Source: Paracnuella aquatica
Lineage (GTDB): Bacteria > Bacteroidota > Bacteroidia > Chitinophagales > Chitinophagaceae
Direction of reading: 5' to 3'
NCBI RefSeq assembly: GCF_003332885.2
Contig: NZ_QOWJ01000016.1
Coordinates: forward strand, 62,001 to 126,000
Length of the DNA: 64,000 bases
A model generated the notes under the pieces. The model was given only the letters and a program-made list of their open reading frames with translations. It had not been told where the DNA came from and did no database searches. Each line of letters starts with the position of its first letter. Position 1 is the stretch's first letter. The translations under genes were made by a program, and so were the position numbers. Below are positions 1-7,397 of the stretch, in pieces.

Positions 1-1
1 G

Positions 2-1609
2 GGCCGCGATAAAATTGCCATCCTTTCCAAAAACCGCCCCGAGTGGGTGTTCCTGGACCTGGCCGTGCAAAAAATTGGCGCCGTGCTGGTGCCTGTTTAT
101 CCTACCGTGCATGTAAACGACCTGGCTTTTGTGCTCAACGATGCACAGGTAAAAATGGTGTTTGTAAACGACGACGACCTGTTTCAAAAAGTGCAACTGG
201 TGCTGCCTAAAGTACCTTCGGTGCAGCATGTTTTTTCGTTTGAACCCGTACAAGGTTGCCGCCACTGGAAAGAACTGCTGCCGCTGGGCACACAGGAGCA
301 TTACCAGCAAATGACCACGGCGCAGGAGCGCATCAACACCGAAGACCTGCTCACCATCATCTACACATCGGGCACCACCAGCACACCCAAAGGCGTGATG
401 CTGTCGCACCACAACATATTGAGCAACGTGCTGTCCAGCATGTCTGTATTTCCGCCCGGCGAGGAAATGCGTTCGCTGAGCTTTTTGCCCCTCAATCATA
501 TTTTCGAACGCATGGTCACCTATGTGTACCTGTTTGAGCAAACCAGCATCTACTACGCCGAAAGCCTTGAAACCATTGGCGACAACCTGAAGGAAGTGCA
601 GCCGCATATGTTTACCACGGTGCCGCGCCTGCTGGAAAAAGTATACGACAAGATCATGCAGAAAGGCGCCGAGCAAACCGGCATTAAAAAGAAATTGTTT
701 GACTGGGCGCATGAACTGGCCACTAAATTCGAGATCAATAAGGACCAGGATATTTTGTACCGCGTGCAGCTGGCGCTGGCCAACAAGATCGTGTTTAGCA
801 AATGGCGCGAAGGACTGGGCGGACAGCTTAAATGCATCGTTACCGGTGGTGCAGCCTGCCAGGTGCGGCTCATCCGCATTTTTACAGCGGCGCAAATCCC
901 CATCATGGAAGGCTATGGTCTTACCGAAACTTCACCGGTAATTGCGGTAAACAAATACGAAGAAACGGGCCGCCGCTTTGGCACCGTGGGGCCAATACTT
1001 GATGGCGTGGAAGTGCGCATTGCCGAAGATGGCGAAATACTCACCAAGGGGCCCAACGTGATGATGGGTTATTACAAACGCCCCGACCTCACGGCCGAAG
1101 CCATACAGGACGGCTGGTTCCTCACCGGTGATATTGGCGAACTATCGGCGGATAATTTTTTAAAAATCACCGACCGCAAAAAAGAACTGTTCAAAACCAG
1201 CGGCGGCAAGTATGTGGCGCCGCTGCCCATCGAAAACAAACTGAAAGAATCGCCTTTTATTGAGCAGGTAATGGTGCTGGGCTCCGACCGCAAATTTGTG
1301 GGTGCACTCATTGTGCCTTCGTTTGCCAACCTGCGCAACTGGTGCCGCCAGCACGGCGTGCCCGATGCACCCAACGATGCCCTGATCAAACAAGGCAAAG
1401 TGCAGGAGCTATACCGCGGGCTGGTGGATAGTTACAACACTTATTTCAGCCAGGTGGAGCAGGTAAAACGTTTTGAACTGCTGCCGCAGGAATGGAGCAT
1501 TGAAGGCGGCGAAATGACGCCCAAGCTATCCTTAAAACGCAAGGTGGTGATGGAAAAATATAGCGACATGGTGGAAAAGATTTACAACAACACCATGGAA
1601 AAAGTGTAA
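2..1609 (+). CDS. Long-chain acyl-CoA synthetase (AMP-forming), 5' end outside window
   Basis: Fatty-acid--CoA ligase of the ANL adenylating superfamily: it activates a fatty acid with ATP to acyl-AMP and then forms acyl-CoA for lipid synthesis or beta-oxidation. The frame is open from base 2, so the true start lies upstream; the 535 visible residues lack roughly the first 60 of the usual ~600. Seen: the P-loop TIIYTSGTTSTPKGVML near visible residues 118-134, the adenylate motif GYGLTETSP, the hinge LTGDIG, and the C-terminal DRKKELFKTSGGKYV typical of the FadD15/ACSL branch. Long-chain preference is inferred from that branch. GTG at 47 is an internal valine codon, not the start. A strong terminator follows the stop. 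Confidence 0.93.
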   Translation, partial: GRDKIAILSKNRPEWVFLDLAVQKIGAVLVPVYPTVHVNDLAFVLNDAQVKMVFVNDDDLFQKVQLVLPKVPSVQHVFSFEPVQGCRHWKELLPLGTQEHYQQMTTAQERINTEDLLTIIYTSGTTSTPKGVMLSHHNILSNVLSSMSVFPPGEEMRSLSFLPLNHIFERMVTYVYLFEQTSIYYAESLETIGDNLKEVQPHMFTTVPRLLEKVYDKIMQKGAEQTGIKKKLFDWAHELATKFEINKDQDILYRVQLALANKIVFSKWREGLGGQLKCIVTGGAACQVRLIRIFTAAQIPIMEGYGLTETSPVIAVNKYEETGRRFGTVGPILDGVEVRIAEDGEILTKGPNVMMGYYKRPDLTAEAIQDGWFLTGDIGELSADNFLKITDRKKELFKTSGGKYVAPLPIENKLKESPFIEQVMVLGSDRKFVGALIVPSFANLRNWCRQHGVPDAPNDALIKQGKVQELYRGLVDSYNTYFSQVEQVKRFELLPQEWSIEGGEMTPKLSLKRKVVMEKYSDMVEKIYNNTMEKV

Positions 1610-1637
1610 GCCCCTTTTACAAATAACACAACTCATT

Positions 1638-1673
1638 AAACCGCTGCTGCCACTTGCATGCAGCGGTTTTTTT
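1638..1673 (+). terminator. Intrinsic terminator after acyl-CoA synthetase
   Basis: A 10-bp stem (AAACCGCTGC at 1638-1647 pairing with GCAGCGGTTT at 1660-1669) is followed by a T-run. It sits 28 bases after the ligase stop codon and separates it from the serine hydrolase gene. Confidence 0.85.
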
Positions 1674-1778
1674 ATGGCTAATTTTTTTACGGTAAATAAA
1701 AGGCCGCAGCTTTCTTTAGCCTGCTTCATCTTATATTTAAAAGCTATTGGATACAACCAAAACCTTTTAGCTACAACA

Positions 1779-3068
1779 ATGAAATACAGGTTCACTGCCA
1801 TTGCCCTTGCCATAGTAATTACTGCTGGAGCACAAACAGGCTCTGCCCGCAAATCGCCGCCCCTTTCCGAAGCATTGCCCGAAACGGTAGGCATGTCGCC
1901 CGAGCGGCTGGCCCGCATCGACAGCCTGCTTCGCGGCGCAGTGGCACAGGCGCAAATTCCGGGAGCCGTGGCGCTGGTGGCCCGCAATGGTAAAATTGTG
2001 TACCACAAAGCATTTGGCATGGCCAACAACGAACGGGGCGAAGCCATGAAACAGGACGCTATTTTCCGCATTGCTTCGCAAACAAAAGCCATTACGGCCA
2101 CCGCGGTGATGATGTTGTGGGAGCAGGGCAAATTTGGCCTCGACGATCCCATTTCGCGGTACATTCCTGAATTTAAAAACCCGCGGGTGTTGCAAAACTT
2201 TCGCTATGCCGATACCAGTTTTACCGCGGTGCCGGCAGCCAGGGAAATTACCATCCGCCACCTGCTTACCCACACATCGGGGCTGGGCTACGGCATGATT
2301 GATGGCGATGAACGGATGAAAATGATCTATCAAAAAGCGGGTGTGATGGACCTGTTTACCACCGAAAACATCAGCATTGGCGAAAGCGTAAAACGCCTGG
2401 CTGCATTGCCGCTGCACCACAACCCCGGCGAAAAATATACGTACAGCGAAGGCCTGGATGTGCTGGGTTATTTAATCGAAATTGTTTCCGGCGAACCGTT
2501 TGACCAATACCTGCGCCGCCACCTGTTTGAGCCGCTGGGCATGCACGACACCTGGTTTTACCTGCCGCAGCAAAAAACCGCCCGGCTGGTAACGGTGCAA
2601 AAAAAGGAAGGCGGCAAATGGGTGCCCTACCCCACTACTTTTTACGATCCTAATTACCCTGCAACCGGTGCCCGCACTTTCTTTTCCGGCGGTGCCGGGC
2701 TGAGCAGCACGGCAAAAGATTACGCTACTTTTTTACAGATGTACCTCAATGGCGGCGAACTGAATGGCACCCGCATCCTCAGCCGCACCACCATTCAAAG
2801 CATGATGGGCAACCAGGTCAAAAACCTGTTTAACGATCCGAACCGCCACTATGGACTTGCCTTTGGTGTGCTCAACGAAACGGGCCAGAACGCCGGCGGG
2901 CAAGGCAGTGTGGGTACGTTTGATTGGGCCGGATATTTCAACACACAATATTTTGCCGATCCCAAAGAAAAGATCATCGGCATTTTAATGAAACAAACAC
3001 AAGGCCCCACCGGCGACCAGACCGGCGGCAGGTTCCGCATGCTGGTAGGCCAGGCGGTGGATGATTGA
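1779..3068 (+). CDS. Serine hydrolase, beta-lactamase/penicillin-binding family, secreted
   Basis: A 429-residue member of the beta-lactamase (class C-like, Pfam Beta-lactamase) superfamily, probably a periplasmic esterase or peptidase rather than an antibiotic-resistance enzyme. The ATG at 1779 gives a clean signal peptide (MKYRFTAIALAIVITAGAQT). Seen: the catalytic SxxK motif as Ser100-Gln-Thr-Lys103 within FRIASQTKA, the tyrosine box as Tyr222-Ser-Glu, and HLLTHTSGLGYG, common in this family. The in-frame codons upstream of 1779 overlap the preceding terminator and are not expected to be translated. The substrate cannot be told from sequence. A second, divergent family member lies at 14823-16019. 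Confidence 0.9.
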   Translation: MKYRFTAIALAIVITAGAQTGSARKSPPLSEALPETVGMSPERLARIDSLLRGAVAQAQIPGAVALVARNGKIVYHKAFGMANNERGEAMKQDAIFRIASQTKAITATAVMMLWEQGKFGLDDPISRYIPEFKNPRVLQNFRYADTSFTAVPAAREITIRHLLTHTSGLGYGMIDGDERMKMIYQKAGVMDLFTTENISIGESVKRLAALPLHHNPGEKYTYSEGLDVLGYLIEIVSGEPFDQYLRRHLFEPLGMHDTWFYLPQQKTARLVTVQKKEGGKWVPYPTTFYDPNYPATGARTFFSGGAGLSSTAKDYATFLQMYLNGGELNGTRILSRTTIQSMMGNQVKNLFNDPNRHYGLAFGVLNETGQNAGGQGSVGTFDWAGYFNTQYFADPKEKIIGILMKQTQGPTGDQTGGRFRMLVGQAVDD

Positions 3069-3070
3069 GG

Positions 3071-3117
3071 AGTTGGTAGTTGGTAGTTGGTAGTTGGTAG
3101 TTGGTAGTTGGTAGTTG
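3071..3117. repeat. Tandem heptamer repeat (AGTTGGT)n
   Basis: Six full copies plus five bases of the heptamer AGTTGGT run uninterrupted from 3071, three bases after the serine hydrolase stop codon. It resembles the short-word iterations seen in other gene-end spacers of this window. No function can be assigned. Confidence 0.9.
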
Positions 3118-3227
3118 AAAGACAAGAGATAAGTGATGGATATTGCGTTGGGGTAAAATAATTTTGAACAAATAATTATTGCACAAAAATGCGTTAGTGT
3201 TGACTGCAATGCCTTTTGAGTTTAATA

Positions 3228-3272
3228 AGGCGCGACCGAAAATCAAACGCTGATTGATTTTCGGTCGCGCCT
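3228..3272. terminator. Strong 19-bp hairpin between convergent genes
   Basis: Positions 3228-3246 and 3254-3272 form a perfect 19-bp inverted repeat with a 7-base loop (ACGCTGA). On the plus strand it is followed by CTGTTTTT. It lies between the convergent serine hydrolase and metallopeptidase-like genes, so a bidirectional terminator is the simplest reading. The stem is longer than most intrinsic terminators here, and the rest of the 3118-3358 spacer shows nothing else. Confidence 0.6.
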
Positions 3273-3358
3273 CTGTTTTTGGAGAAGCAAAAAGGTAGAT
3301 CCCACTAGAAGTTTGTTATGGCAGTAAAACATACTCGGTTTGAACACCAGCAGAACGG

Positions 3359-4015
3359 CTAATCGTCTTTTTCGTCAGCAGCTTTTTCTTCCAGCTTTTG
3401 CACCTGTTCCAAAATCACATCCGGCGACAGGTACAGCCGTGAAATCTTGTCTTTATAAGCCTGCGGCAGCGAGGCATGATCGAGTATAAAACGCTTGGTG
3501 GCAATAATGTGGTGGCCCAGCCCACGTACCACGGCCAGCGTGTCGGCGGTGCGTTCCGCTTTTTTTATAAAATCGGGAAACAGGTAATACCGATAACCAA
3601 AAGCCACCAGCTGCGCATTGCTGCGGCCTTCGTAATCGAGTATATGTCCCAGTTCGTGCCCAATCCAGCCAATCAGCACCTGGTCGGGAATATCCAAAAT
3701 AGAAAGGCGTGCATTGATCAATTTAAACTCGGTGCTGATGTTGATGCGGTAGCGGCGCTTGCCGCGGCGCTGCAGCAGCGTGGCCGGCACCGGCTGCGCC
3801 TGCATCACCGATTTATTGAGGTTGCGTTTGAACCGGAAGTCGATGCGGACATGCTTTAATTCAGGAAAATGCGACAGCGCAATAAGCACGTTTCGTTCAA
3901 TGGATCCGGGTATTTTTTTGTTGTGCCCAAATATCGAAAGCTCCGGTGGAATCTGGCCGTTGGTGTGCATTGCCTGCAAAAGGGTCATATAAAACGTGAT
4001 CAGAATTTTGAACAT
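3359..4015 (-). CDS. Putative secreted zinc metallopeptidase-like protein (HELGH)
   Basis: A 218-residue protein of no family I can name. The start at 4015 gives a hydrophobic signal-peptide-like N-terminus (MFKILITFYMTLLQAM). The central segment WIGHELGHILDYEG carries a classical HExxH zinc-binding motif at residues 120-124, which suggests a metallopeptidase; the glutamate and two histidines are intact. Downstream residues include a Tyr-rich stretch (FGYRYYLF) and a basic, possibly helical C-terminus ending in acidic residues. A further in-frame start at 4084 would add 23 residues before the signal peptide and is less likely. The gene is convergent with the serine hydrolase. Peptidase activity is an inference from the motif alone. 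Confidence 0.75.
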   Translation of the reverse strand: MFKILITFYMTLLQAMHTNGQIPPELSIFGHNKKIPGSIERNVLIALSHFPELKHVRIDFRFKRNLNKSVMQAQPVPATLLQRRGKRRYRINISTEFKLINARLSILDIPDQVLIGWIGHELGHILDYEGRSNAQLVAFGYRYYLFPDFIKKAERTADTLAVVRGLGHHIIATKRFILDHASLPQAYKDKISRLYLSPDVILEQVQKLEEKAADEKDD

Positions 4016-4193
4016 AGCATAAATAAACGGGCCACCGGCTGGGCGCAACGGCTGTTGTATAAAGCTATCAGAAAAACGTACCAATTTGCTTGTGCAACTG
4101 AATGCCGCGAATAAATGTAACCGCGCCGCTACTGCATTTTGCTTCGAAAAAGATGTACCAGCGGCATGAGTGCGGAAAGGCTAATTTTAAAAC

Positions 4194-4592
4194 ATGAAAT
4201 TCTGCATCACAATCCTGTTGGCCATTTTAAGCAGCAGTATTACACTTGCGCAAAATCCGGGCATGATGGTTCGCATAGCCGAAATAGAAGTGCACGCCAA
4301 CCATCTGGAAGCCTACAAAACCTTTTTAGAAGAAGAAGCCCGCGCATCGATACAACTGGAGCGGGGCGTTATTTGCATCTACCCGATGTTTCAAAAAGGA
4401 GCGCCAACGCAAGTGCGCATTCTGGAAATATATGCCAGCCGCGAAGCATACGAAGCACACCTGCGAACACCGCATTTTCAAAAATATAAAACCGGCACGC
4501 AGCAAATGGTCAAATCACTGAAGCTGGTAGATATGGATGCACTTGATCCCAAAACGATGGCGCTCATTTTTTCCAAACATGGCCGCAAATAA
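4194..4592 (+). CDS. Secreted antibiotic-biosynthesis-monooxygenase (ABM) domain protein
   Basis: A 132-residue protein with a signal peptide (MKFCITILLAILSSSITLAQ) followed by one ABM-fold dimeric alpha/beta-barrel domain of about 90 residues. Seen: the typical opening MVRIAEIEVHANHLEAYKTF, the middle EARASIQLERGVICIYPM and the closing YASREAYEAHLRTPHFQKY. Cytoplasmic relatives include putative quinol monooxygenases such as YgiN; a secreted copy suggests another small-molecule binding role. Real catalytic function is unknown. The gene stands alone, divergent from the HELGH gene and upstream of the IS element. Confidence 0.85.
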   Translation: MKFCITILLAILSSSITLAQNPGMMVRIAEIEVHANHLEAYKTFLEEEARASIQLERGVICIYPMFQKGAPTQVRILEIYASREAYEAHLRTPHFQKYKTGTQQMVKSLKLVDMDALDPKTMALIFSKHGRK

Positions 4593-4727
4593 ATGAGAGT
4601 TTATCCGGATCTATGATGTTAGGGTTCATTTCACAAATACCCATATTGCTGCCGATCTATTTTGATTTTACGCTTAAATAAAATTAATAAGCAGAACTTT
4701 TAGGAATTTTCAGCGATCTATGAAATG

Positions 4728-4736
4728 AGCTGTCAT
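4728..4736. repeat. Left target-site duplication of the IS element
   Basis: AGCTGTCAT directly precedes the left terminal inverted repeat and is repeated directly after the right one at 6058-6066. The match can be read as 10 bp (GAGCTGTCAT) because the last base of the right inverted repeat is also G. Confidence 0.92.
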
Positions 4737-6057
4737 CACTAGTGTTGCGTTTAGCTTTATCACAAAATGCTAAAACCTTTACTGGTTAAGCGTTTCAGCG
4801 TTTCTGCTTGTGAAAACGATTTGAAATCACTGGATAGCTGCCTAAATCTAACCGATTGACTATCATCGGTTATGAATTCTGGTAAGTATGTCTTTTCCCA
4901 GCTCATGGCCCTGATTTCCTACAAAAAGTTCCAATCCATTGTCGCACACCATAAAGGCGATTATAAGGTTCGGGAGTTTACCTGCTGGCACCAGTTTCTG
5001 CACCTCGCATTTGCACAACTCACCCAGCGGGAATCGCTGCGCGATGCGATGCTTTGTCTTAAGGCAAACCACGCCAAGCGTTATCATCTGGGCCTGGGCG
5101 AAGCTGTTGCACTTTCCACCCTCACCCGTGCCAATGAAAACCGGCCTTCTGCAATCTTTGAAGAAATTGCTTTGGATTTGCTGCAGCAGGCAAGGACACT
5201 TTATCACAACACTCCGGGCGACATCTCGGGTATCAAAGCAGACATCTTCGCTCTTGATGCCACTACCATAGACCTATGCCTGAGTACTTTCTGGTGGGCT
5301 CATTTCCGCTCAACAAAAGCAGGCATCAAACTGCATACACAACTGGACCTGCACCATGGACTGCCCCACTTTGTGCTCATCACCAATGCCTGCGTACATG
5401 AAGTACACCTAATGGATATGCTTCACTATGAAGCGGGCAGTTTTTACATCGTGGACCGCGGATACATAGACTACAAGCGGATTTACCGCATCCACACCTC
5501 AGGGGCTTTCTTTGTTACCCGTGCCAAGGACAACATGAACTACCGCCGTGTGTACTCTTACGCTAAGGACAAGGAGGCTGGTGTACGCTTCGACCAGGCC
5601 ATCCTGCTGAACAACTACTATGCGGCACGCCACTACCCAATCAAATTGCGTTTGGTCAAGTACTGGGATAAAGAGCAGGAAAAGACATTGCTGTTCTTAA
5701 CCAACAACATGGAATTGCCTGCATTAACCATAGCCCGGTTGTACAAGGAGCGTTGGCAGATAGAGTTATTTTTCAAGTGGATAAAGCAGCACCTGAAAGT
5801 AAAATCCTTTTTTGGGCAAAGCGAGAATGCGGTGAAGATTCAATTGTGGAATGCACTTGCGGTGTATGCAGTGGTGGCTATTGCAAAAAAGCGCTTTTCA
5901 ATTACACATTCCTTGTATGAGATGTTGCAGGTTATCAGTCTTTCTGCCATGGAAAAAGTACCCATAGCAGAGCTTTTCAACTACAGCCATCTACATAAAA
6001 CCAGAAACCAACAACATAACCAGTTGAAAATGTTCTAACTATAACGCAACACTAGTG
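4737..6057 (+). mobile_element. Intact IS4-family insertion sequence (1321 bp)
   Basis: The ends are perfect 15-bp terminal inverted repeats (CACTAGTGTTGCGTT at 4737-4751; its reverse complement at 6043-6057). They are flanked by a 9-bp (or 10-bp) identical target duplication, so insertion was a single recent event. The element holds one full-length transposase gene and no passenger. Removing the element and one duplication joins ...TGAAATGAGCTGTCAT to AATTTCTC, an intergenic spacer with no interrupted gene. Duplication size and the YREK signature of the transposase both fit the IS4 family. Confidence 0.95.
4872..6038 (+). CDS. IS4-family DDE transposase
   Basis: A 388-residue cut-and-paste transposase that binds the element's ends and catalyses excision and insertion. 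Seen: N-terminal DUF4372-like helical DNA-binding region (residues 1-100) and a DDE RNase-H-like core with Asp129 (FALDATTIDL), Asp195 (YIVDRGYIDY) and Glu298. The last lies in a perfect IS4 signature Y-x2-R-x3-E-x6-K (Tyr291, Arg294, Glu298, Lys305). There is no frameshift or internal stop, so the enzyme is probably functional. The stop codon lies 19 bases inside the right end of the element. Confidence 0.95.
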   Translation: MNSGKYVFSQLMALISYKKFQSIVAHHKGDYKVREFTCWHQFLHLAFAQLTQRESLRDAMLCLKANHAKRYHLGLGEAVALSTLTRANENRPSAIFEEIALDLLQQARTLYHNTPGDISGIKADIFALDATTIDLCLSTFWWAHFRSTKAGIKLHTQLDLHHGLPHFVLITNACVHEVHLMDMLHYEAGSFYIVDRGYIDYKRIYRIHTSGAFFVTRAKDNMNYRRVYSYAKDKEAGVRFDQAILLNNYYAARHYPIKLRLVKYWDKEQEKTLLFLTNNMELPALTIARLYKERWQIELFFKWIKQHLKVKSFFGQSENAVKIQLWNALAVYAVVAIAKKRFSITHSLYEMLQVISLSAMEKVPIAELFNYSHLHKTRNQQHNQLKMF

Positions 6058-6066
6058 AGCTGTCAT
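6058..6066. repeat. Right target-site duplication of the IS element
   Basis: AGCTGTCAT immediately after the right inverted repeat, identical to 4728-4736. Confidence 0.92.
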
Positions 6067-6143
6067 AATTTCTCTTTTTTTGAACTCAGCTGTTGCATAT
6101 TAAATATTTGTAAAATATATTCATGTCTTAAAACCAAAACAAC

Positions 6144-6679
6144 ATGCGTATTTCATTGATTTTGATGGTGGCGCTGCTACTTGCAGGCTGTCAGAAGGAA
6201 AACACTCTACCCTGCCTAGAAGAGATCTCCAAGGACACCCGTTTCCAGGCCCTTATCCAGTTCAACCATGCTGCATTCAAGGCAGCTGCCGCAGGCACCG
6301 CCCATTACGGGTTCCCCTCGCAGCAGGCCTACGAGGAAGCCGTGACCCAGCAGGGTGAAAATGTGCGGTATGTCCACGAACGCTACCGCTGGGAAGGCCA
6401 CAGCCGCGGTGCACAACTTTCAGCTGTTGTCAGTACCTTTAAGGAGCTAAAGCTCTATGGCTCCAGGAGGCCGGCATCAGCAATATCTCCGGAAGGTGTG
6501 AACAGCGTCGCACGGCATGCCTTGTTTCCACCGCTGCGGAGGCAACCCTAATGCACTTGGGCTGCACTGCCTTGGACCTGACCATTATCGGTGGCATTGC
6601 CTGCCACGGGGCAGCCATTACTTGGCAGCTGAGCGAAAGCGCCATTTGCAACATGGATTATAGTGAATGCAGAAACTAA
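6144..6679 (+). pseudogene. Cys-rich lipoprotein gene broken by a -1 frameshift
   Basis: The ATG at 6144 opens a lipoprotein signal (MRISLILMVALLLAGC, lipobox LLAGC). This frame ends at 6551 after a switch to implausible Arg/Pro-rich sequence. From 6443 another frame (shifted by -1) is open to a TAA at 6677-6679 and reads as good protein: KALWLQEAGISN, then a glycine-rich hydrophobic part (DLTIIGGIACHGAAI) and six cysteines, ending CNMDYSECRN. Joining the frames near 6441-6448 gives about 178 residues, so one base appears lost there. No slippery heptamer is visible, so mutation or an assembly error is preferred over programmed frameshifting. The family is not recognised. The small membrane gene follows closely. 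Confidence 0.7.
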
Positions 6680-6685
6680 CTCACT

Positions 6686-6931
6686 ATGAAAAATATAAAC
6701 TACAAAGCACTGCCTGCACTCGCCCTGATCATTGTAATCTTGGGCGGATCGCTGCGCCGTATGGATACTTCCTGGAGCACTGCTGCGTGGATCGCCTGCG
6801 TGGTCGCAGGGGCGGCTATTTTAGGTCTTTCTTTCGCCAAGCGAAGCGACCCCCTGCCCAAAGCTCGAAAGTTGCTCCTAGGCATTTCCTTAGCCTCTAC
6901 GTTAGTCATATTTCTGGCGCATCTGCTTTAA
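6686..6931 (+). CDS. Small membrane protein, unknown function
   Basis: An 81-residue protein with about three hydrophobic segments (residues 8-21, 31-49 and 63-80) separated by short charged loops, one rich in Lys/Arg (AKRSDPLPKARK). It begins 7 bases after the rebuilt stop of the frameshifted lipoprotein, so the two probably formed one transcript, and it is closed by an intrinsic terminator. No family is recognised. It could be a partner or immunity-type protein for its neighbour, but nothing in the sequence proves this. Confidence 0.6.
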   Translation: MKNINYKALPALALIIVILGGSLRRMDTSWSTAAWIACVVAGAAILGLSFAKRSDPLPKARKLLLGISLASTLVIFLAHLL

Positions 6932-6935
6932 AACC

Positions 6936-6966
6936 AAAGCCCCATGGATTGCTCCTGGGGCTTTTT
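6936..6966 (+). terminator. Intrinsic terminator after small membrane gene
   Basis: AAAGCCCCA (6936-6944) pairs with TGGGGCTTT (6956-6964) and is followed by further T residues. It ends the two-gene accessory unit. Confidence 0.85.
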
Positions 6967-6972
6967 ACTGTG

Positions 6973-7043
6973 CAATCATGAGCGGATTCGAACCCCTACT
7001 AATGGATTTGGAAGCCATTGTGCTACACTTAAACTACACGCCT
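6973..7043 (-). tRNA. Degenerate tRNA-Trp(CCA)-like sequence, probably a pseudo-tRNA
   Basis: Read on the minus strand from 7043, a cloverleaf-like sequence shows acceptor AGGCGTG, a D-arm starting GTTTAAGTGTAGCAC, an anticodon loop TTCCAAA with CCA in the Trp position, and a canonical T-loop TTCGAAT. Each arm carries a flaw: acceptor pair 3 is G-A, the D-stem has a mismatch and the GG of the D-loop is reduced, the anticodon stem closes with C-U, and the T-stem has a G-G. No CCA tail is encoded. The pattern fits a decayed tRNA-Trp copy rather than the working gene. Confidence 0.5.
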
Positions 7044-7397
7044 GTATAGAAAGTTTGTTGAAGTAGTACCATACCGTCTTGAAAGGTCTCTAAATCGATG
7101 GAAGTCACTCCCATTTATAACTGTACATTAAAAGATGGACAATACCGCTGAGTATCGGGTGCAGATCTGTTTTATACCTTCGATGCTCCGGCTTGATTAC
7201 TTTACTTCCTTTTTCAAATCAGGAGTTGGGCAGCATAAGAAGAGTTCGAGTTACCACACCCTTTAGCTCACCGCCTTTACTGCAAGCATGGTTCGCTTTT
7301 CATACTCAGCGCATAATATAACCCTTATTCATCCCCAGTAACGTAAATTCAGGTAACTTTTGAATGATTGTTGTTACAGCAAGCCCAATAAAATTGT
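7044..7397. other. Intergenic stretch without recognisable features
   Basis: About 350 bases between the pseudo-tRNA and the 3' end of the TonB-dependent receptor gene. I find no open frame with coding character, no clear hairpin with a T-run and no repeat. It may be decayed sequence belonging to the accessory patch. Confidence 0.5.

Noticed and set aside
1779-3068. Beta-lactam resistance gene
   Set aside because: The SxxK hydrolase family includes many esterases and peptidases; the boxes do not match a true class A or C beta-lactamase.
3071-3117. CRISPR-like array
   Set aside because: The unit is a 7-base perfect tandem with no spacers; it is a simple repeat.
6430-6460. Programmed -1 ribosomal frameshift in the Cys-rich lipoprotein
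   Set aside because: No X-XXY-YYZ slippery heptamer or downstream pseudoknot is apparent; a lost base is simpler.
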